This document shows positions 6,524-7,372 of a DNA stretch of 7,372 nt, in pieces. The stretch is from contig CAVIHU010000060.1 in the NCBI GenBank assembly GCA_963642705.1, positions 1 through 7,372 on the forward strand, read 5' to 3'. This stretch comes from UBA11524 sp963642705 (GTDB lineage Bacteria > Bacillota > Clostridia > Christensenellales > Aristaeellaceae). The notes under the pieces were generated by a model. The model made no database searches and had not been told where the DNA came from. It saw only the letters and a list, made by a program, of their open reading frames with translations. Each line of letters opens with the position of its first letter. Within the stretch, counting starts at the first letter, position 1. The translations under genes were made by a program, and so were the position numbers.

Positions 6524-6602
6524 AGGCGGATCAATGTCATTTAGTTAGCGCACATCGTTCACATCGATGGGGTCACAGGTTCGAGTCCTGTTGCGACTAC
6601 CA
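6524..6602 (+). pseudogene. tRNA-Val(CAC) 3' fragment or degenerate tRNA
   Basis: From 6553 on every tRNA part is present: anticodon stem CATCG/CGATG (6553-6557, 6565-6569) with loop TTCACAT and anticodon CAC (6560-6562, valine), variable loop GGGTC, T stem ACAGG/CCTGT with loop TTCGAGT (6575-6591), 3' acceptor strand TGCGACT (6592-6598), then A and CCA. The 5' half fails. The acceptor partner should read AGTCGCA, but the best candidate at the right distance is AGGCGGA (6524-6530, 5 of 7 pairs). The D stem has no partner for GCGC (6548-6551), and the invariant GG of the D loop is missing. CATTTAGTTAGCGCA (6538-6552) still resembles a normal D-loop half. It lies 10 bp after the phosphorylase stop. 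It is either a decayed tRNA gene or the attachment-site remnant of an integrated element. Confidence 0.75.
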
Positions 6603-6607
6603 TATTA

Positions 6608-6646
6608 AGTACCAGCTTTTGATACAAAGGCTGGTGCTTTTCTTTT
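6608..6646 (+). terminator. Intrinsic terminator after the tRNA fragment and operon
   Basis: A 13-pair stem (6608-6620 with 6626-6638, including two G-U pairs) closes a GATAC loop; its core is ACCAGC/GCTGGT. It runs into TTTTCTTTT (6638-6646). It starts 6 nt after the CCA of the tRNA fragment, so it was probably the terminator of the original tRNA gene and now ends the operon transcript. Confidence 0.88.
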
Positions 6647-6666
6647 ACCCCATGGTGGCTCAAACC

Positions 6667-6681
6667 CCCTTGCTGCAAGGG
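6667..6681 (+). other. Short inverted repeat CCCTTG-CTG-CAAGGG
   Basis: A perfect 6-bp stem with a 3-nt loop, followed by CTTTCTC. It lies between the two strong terminators. The tail is too poor in T to call it a terminator with confidence. No function can be assigned. Confidence 0.35.
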
Positions 6682-6739
6682 CTTTCTCAGACATTTTCCG
6701 AAAAGGTATCATAAGCCAACTCCATCTTTCATTACGCAA

Positions 6740-6782
6740 ACAGGCGCGGAAGGCAAAATCGCTCTCCGTGCCTGTGTTTTTT
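6740..6782 (+). terminator. Second intrinsic terminator
   Basis: Stem ACAGGCGCGGA (6740-6750) pairs with TCCGTGCCTGT (6765-6775), 11 pairs with one G-U, around a 14-nt loop, followed by T6 (6777-6782). It points rightwards although no rightward gene lies just upstream. It may be a backup for the operon, the end of a short unannotated transcript, or what remains of a lost gene. Read leftwards it has only a short T run (TTTG), so it may weakly stop transcription from the gene at 6834-7112 as well. Confidence 0.8.
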
Positions 6783-6791
6783 ACCCCACCC

Positions 6792-6830
6792 CTGTCAAAA
6801 TGGCGTATTCTTGAGTTTTGTCAAATTGTG
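6792..6830. repeat. GTCAAA-type repeats, left group (copies 1 and 2)
   Basis: CTGTCAAAATGGC (6792-6804) recurs exactly at 7208-7220 in the same orientation. A variant, TGTCAAATTGTG, lies at 6819-6830, directly before the stop of the leftward gene. Several spaced copies of one short motif beginning TGTCAAA resemble the multiple terminal repeats at the ends of IS21-family insertion sequences. No transposase is present, so this is at most a remnant. Confidence 0.4.
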
Positions 6831-6833
6831 TGC

Positions 6834-7112
6834 TTAGGACTTCTTCAACCGCTCAATCATTCCGCTCAGACGAATGCCGTCCTCCAGCCCAGCGCGATAG
6901 CAGTATTCATAGATTGGCACATCAGCGCCACGAGCAGCGGTAATGAGTTCGCCCGCTTTTTCCTCGCCGACAAGTGTAGCGAGTTCATTGCGCAAATTTT
7001 TGAGTTGTTCCATTTCTGCTTTGAATTCCGGCAGCTTCTCCGCTGCCCACGCCAGTTCTTCTGTGCGGCCTGTGATCAGTTCCTTCAGGTAGGGTTCAAA
7101 TATTCTGTACAT
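6834..7112 (-). CDS. Small hypothetical protein
   Basis: A 92-residue leftward gene that I do not recognise with certainty. It is a real gene rather than a chance frame, because the ATG at 7112-7110 has a strong Shine-Dalgarno (AAAGGAGG, complement of 7121-7128) 8 nt upstream, and the protein is mostly charged helix without membrane segments or a signal peptide. Residues about 14-52 (ELITGRTEEL to LATLVGEEKA) are rich in Glu, Lys and Leu and could form a coiled coil. The end reads YRAGLEDGIRLSGMIERL, like the GxxxGxRL-type endings of some small Clostridia proteins of unknown function (such as DUF6809 members). That comparison is from memory and weak. It is cytoplasmic by inference and convergent with the operon. 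Confidence 0.65.
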   Translation of the reverse strand: MYRIFEPYLKELITGRTEELAWAAEKLPEFKAEMEQLKNLRNELATLVGEEKAGELITAARGADVPIYEYCYRAGLEDGIRLSGMIERLKKS

Positions 7113-7151
7113 TAGATAGACCTCCTTTATCTCGTCGGGTGGGTCTATCTA
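7113..7151 (-). promoter_or_regulatory. Leader hairpin covering the ribosome binding site of the small leftward gene
   Basis: TAGATAGACC (7113-7122) and GGTCTATCTA (7142-7151) are a perfect 10-bp inverted repeat separated by 19 bp. On the leftward transcript the second arm ends directly at the AUG and includes the last two Gs of the GGAGG site. When folded, part of the Shine-Dalgarno and the start region would be in the stem, which would lower translation. The same symmetry in DNA could instead be an operator. No convincing promoter with 16-18 bp spacing was found upstream: TTGACA (minus strand of 7207-7212) and TAAAAT are about 20 bp apart. Confidence 0.55.
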
Positions 7152-7207
7152 TCACTCTTGCGCGGGAAAATTGCAAGTTATTATTTTACGCCGGATAAAG
7201 CTATTAA

Positions 7208-7296
7208 CTGTCAAAATGGCAAAGTCTAAATTAAGAAACTTCCTGCTGTAGCAGTAAGAGTCAAATGGGTCGAACGTATCTTTCAAGTAGTCAAAG
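7208..7296. repeat. GTCAAA-type repeats, right group (copies 3 to 5)
   Basis: CTGTCAAAATGGC (7208-7220) is identical to 6792-6804. Diverged copies follow as GTCAAATGGG (7260-7269) and GTCAAAG (7290-7296). Between them is a small inverted repeat CTGCT-GT-AGCAG (7243-7254). Together with the left group they bracket the small leftward gene. The remaining bases to the window end (7297-7372) show no open frame, RNA or clear signal. Confidence 0.4.
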
Positions 7297-7372
7297 AAGA
7301 CAAAAAGTGATTTCCTACATGTTGCAAGTTCAAAAGCGTTTTTTATTCTGATGCTTTCAATCTCTGAACAGC

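Noticed and set aside
6524..6602. Fully functional tRNA-Val gene
   Set aside because: Two acceptor mismatches, only one possible D-stem pair and no GG in the D loop make a normal fold unlikely.

Overview
The window carries one rightward operon of six genes, positions 288 to 6513, a short stretch of tRNA debris and terminators, and one small leftward gene of unknown function. Strong AGGAGG-type ribosome binding sites, a sigma-A-like promoter, GTG starts next to purine-rich leaders and a typical Gram-positive signal peptide suggest a member of the Bacillota, probably a mid-GC Clostridia lineage. This is inferred from general features; no gene here fixes the species.

Layout. Positions 1-287 are a non-coding control region. 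They hold repeated (T/A)ACGAA motifs on both strands, a promoter TTGACG-N17-TATCAT (196-224), a 12-bp palindrome at the predicted transcription start (230-241) and a GC-rich hairpin just before the first ribosome binding site. Next come two ABC permease subunits (288-1121 and 1118-1903), an ABC ATPase (1916-2950), a hairpin in the only sizeable gap of the operon (2971-2993), a secreted solute-binding protein (3021-4061), a divergent adenine deaminase-family enzyme (4064-5776) and a nucleoside phosphorylase of the NP-I family (5779-6513). The six genes overlap by 4 bp or are separated by 2, 12 or 69 bp and almost certainly form one transcript.

How the genes work together. The importer has the architecture of the PotABCD (spermidine/putrescine) group, but its binding protein appears to lack the acidic and tryptophan residues that hold polyamines in PotD. 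It is linked to two intracellular purine enzymes. The simplest model is uptake of a purine nucleoside or modified purine, phosphorolysis to base plus pentose-1-phosphate, and hydrolytic deamination of the 6-amino (or substituted 6-amino) purine to hypoxanthine and ammonia or an amine. Both enzymes depart from the textbook members of their families at substrate-facing motifs, so the natural substrate may not be plain adenosine or adenine.

Downstream. At 6524-6602 lies the 3' part of a tRNA-Val(CAC): a perfect anticodon arm, variable loop, T arm, 3' acceptor strand and CCA. Its D arm and 5' acceptor strand are degenerate. It is followed at once by a strong terminator (6608-6646). It is either a decayed tRNA gene or the 3' tRNA fragment left at one end of an integrated element, in which case the operon would lie on the element side. 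A second intrinsic terminator (6740-6782), copies of a GTCAAAATGGC-like repeat, and a leftward 92-codon gene with a hairpin over its ribosome binding site complete the window. The last 220 bases hold no gene I can support.
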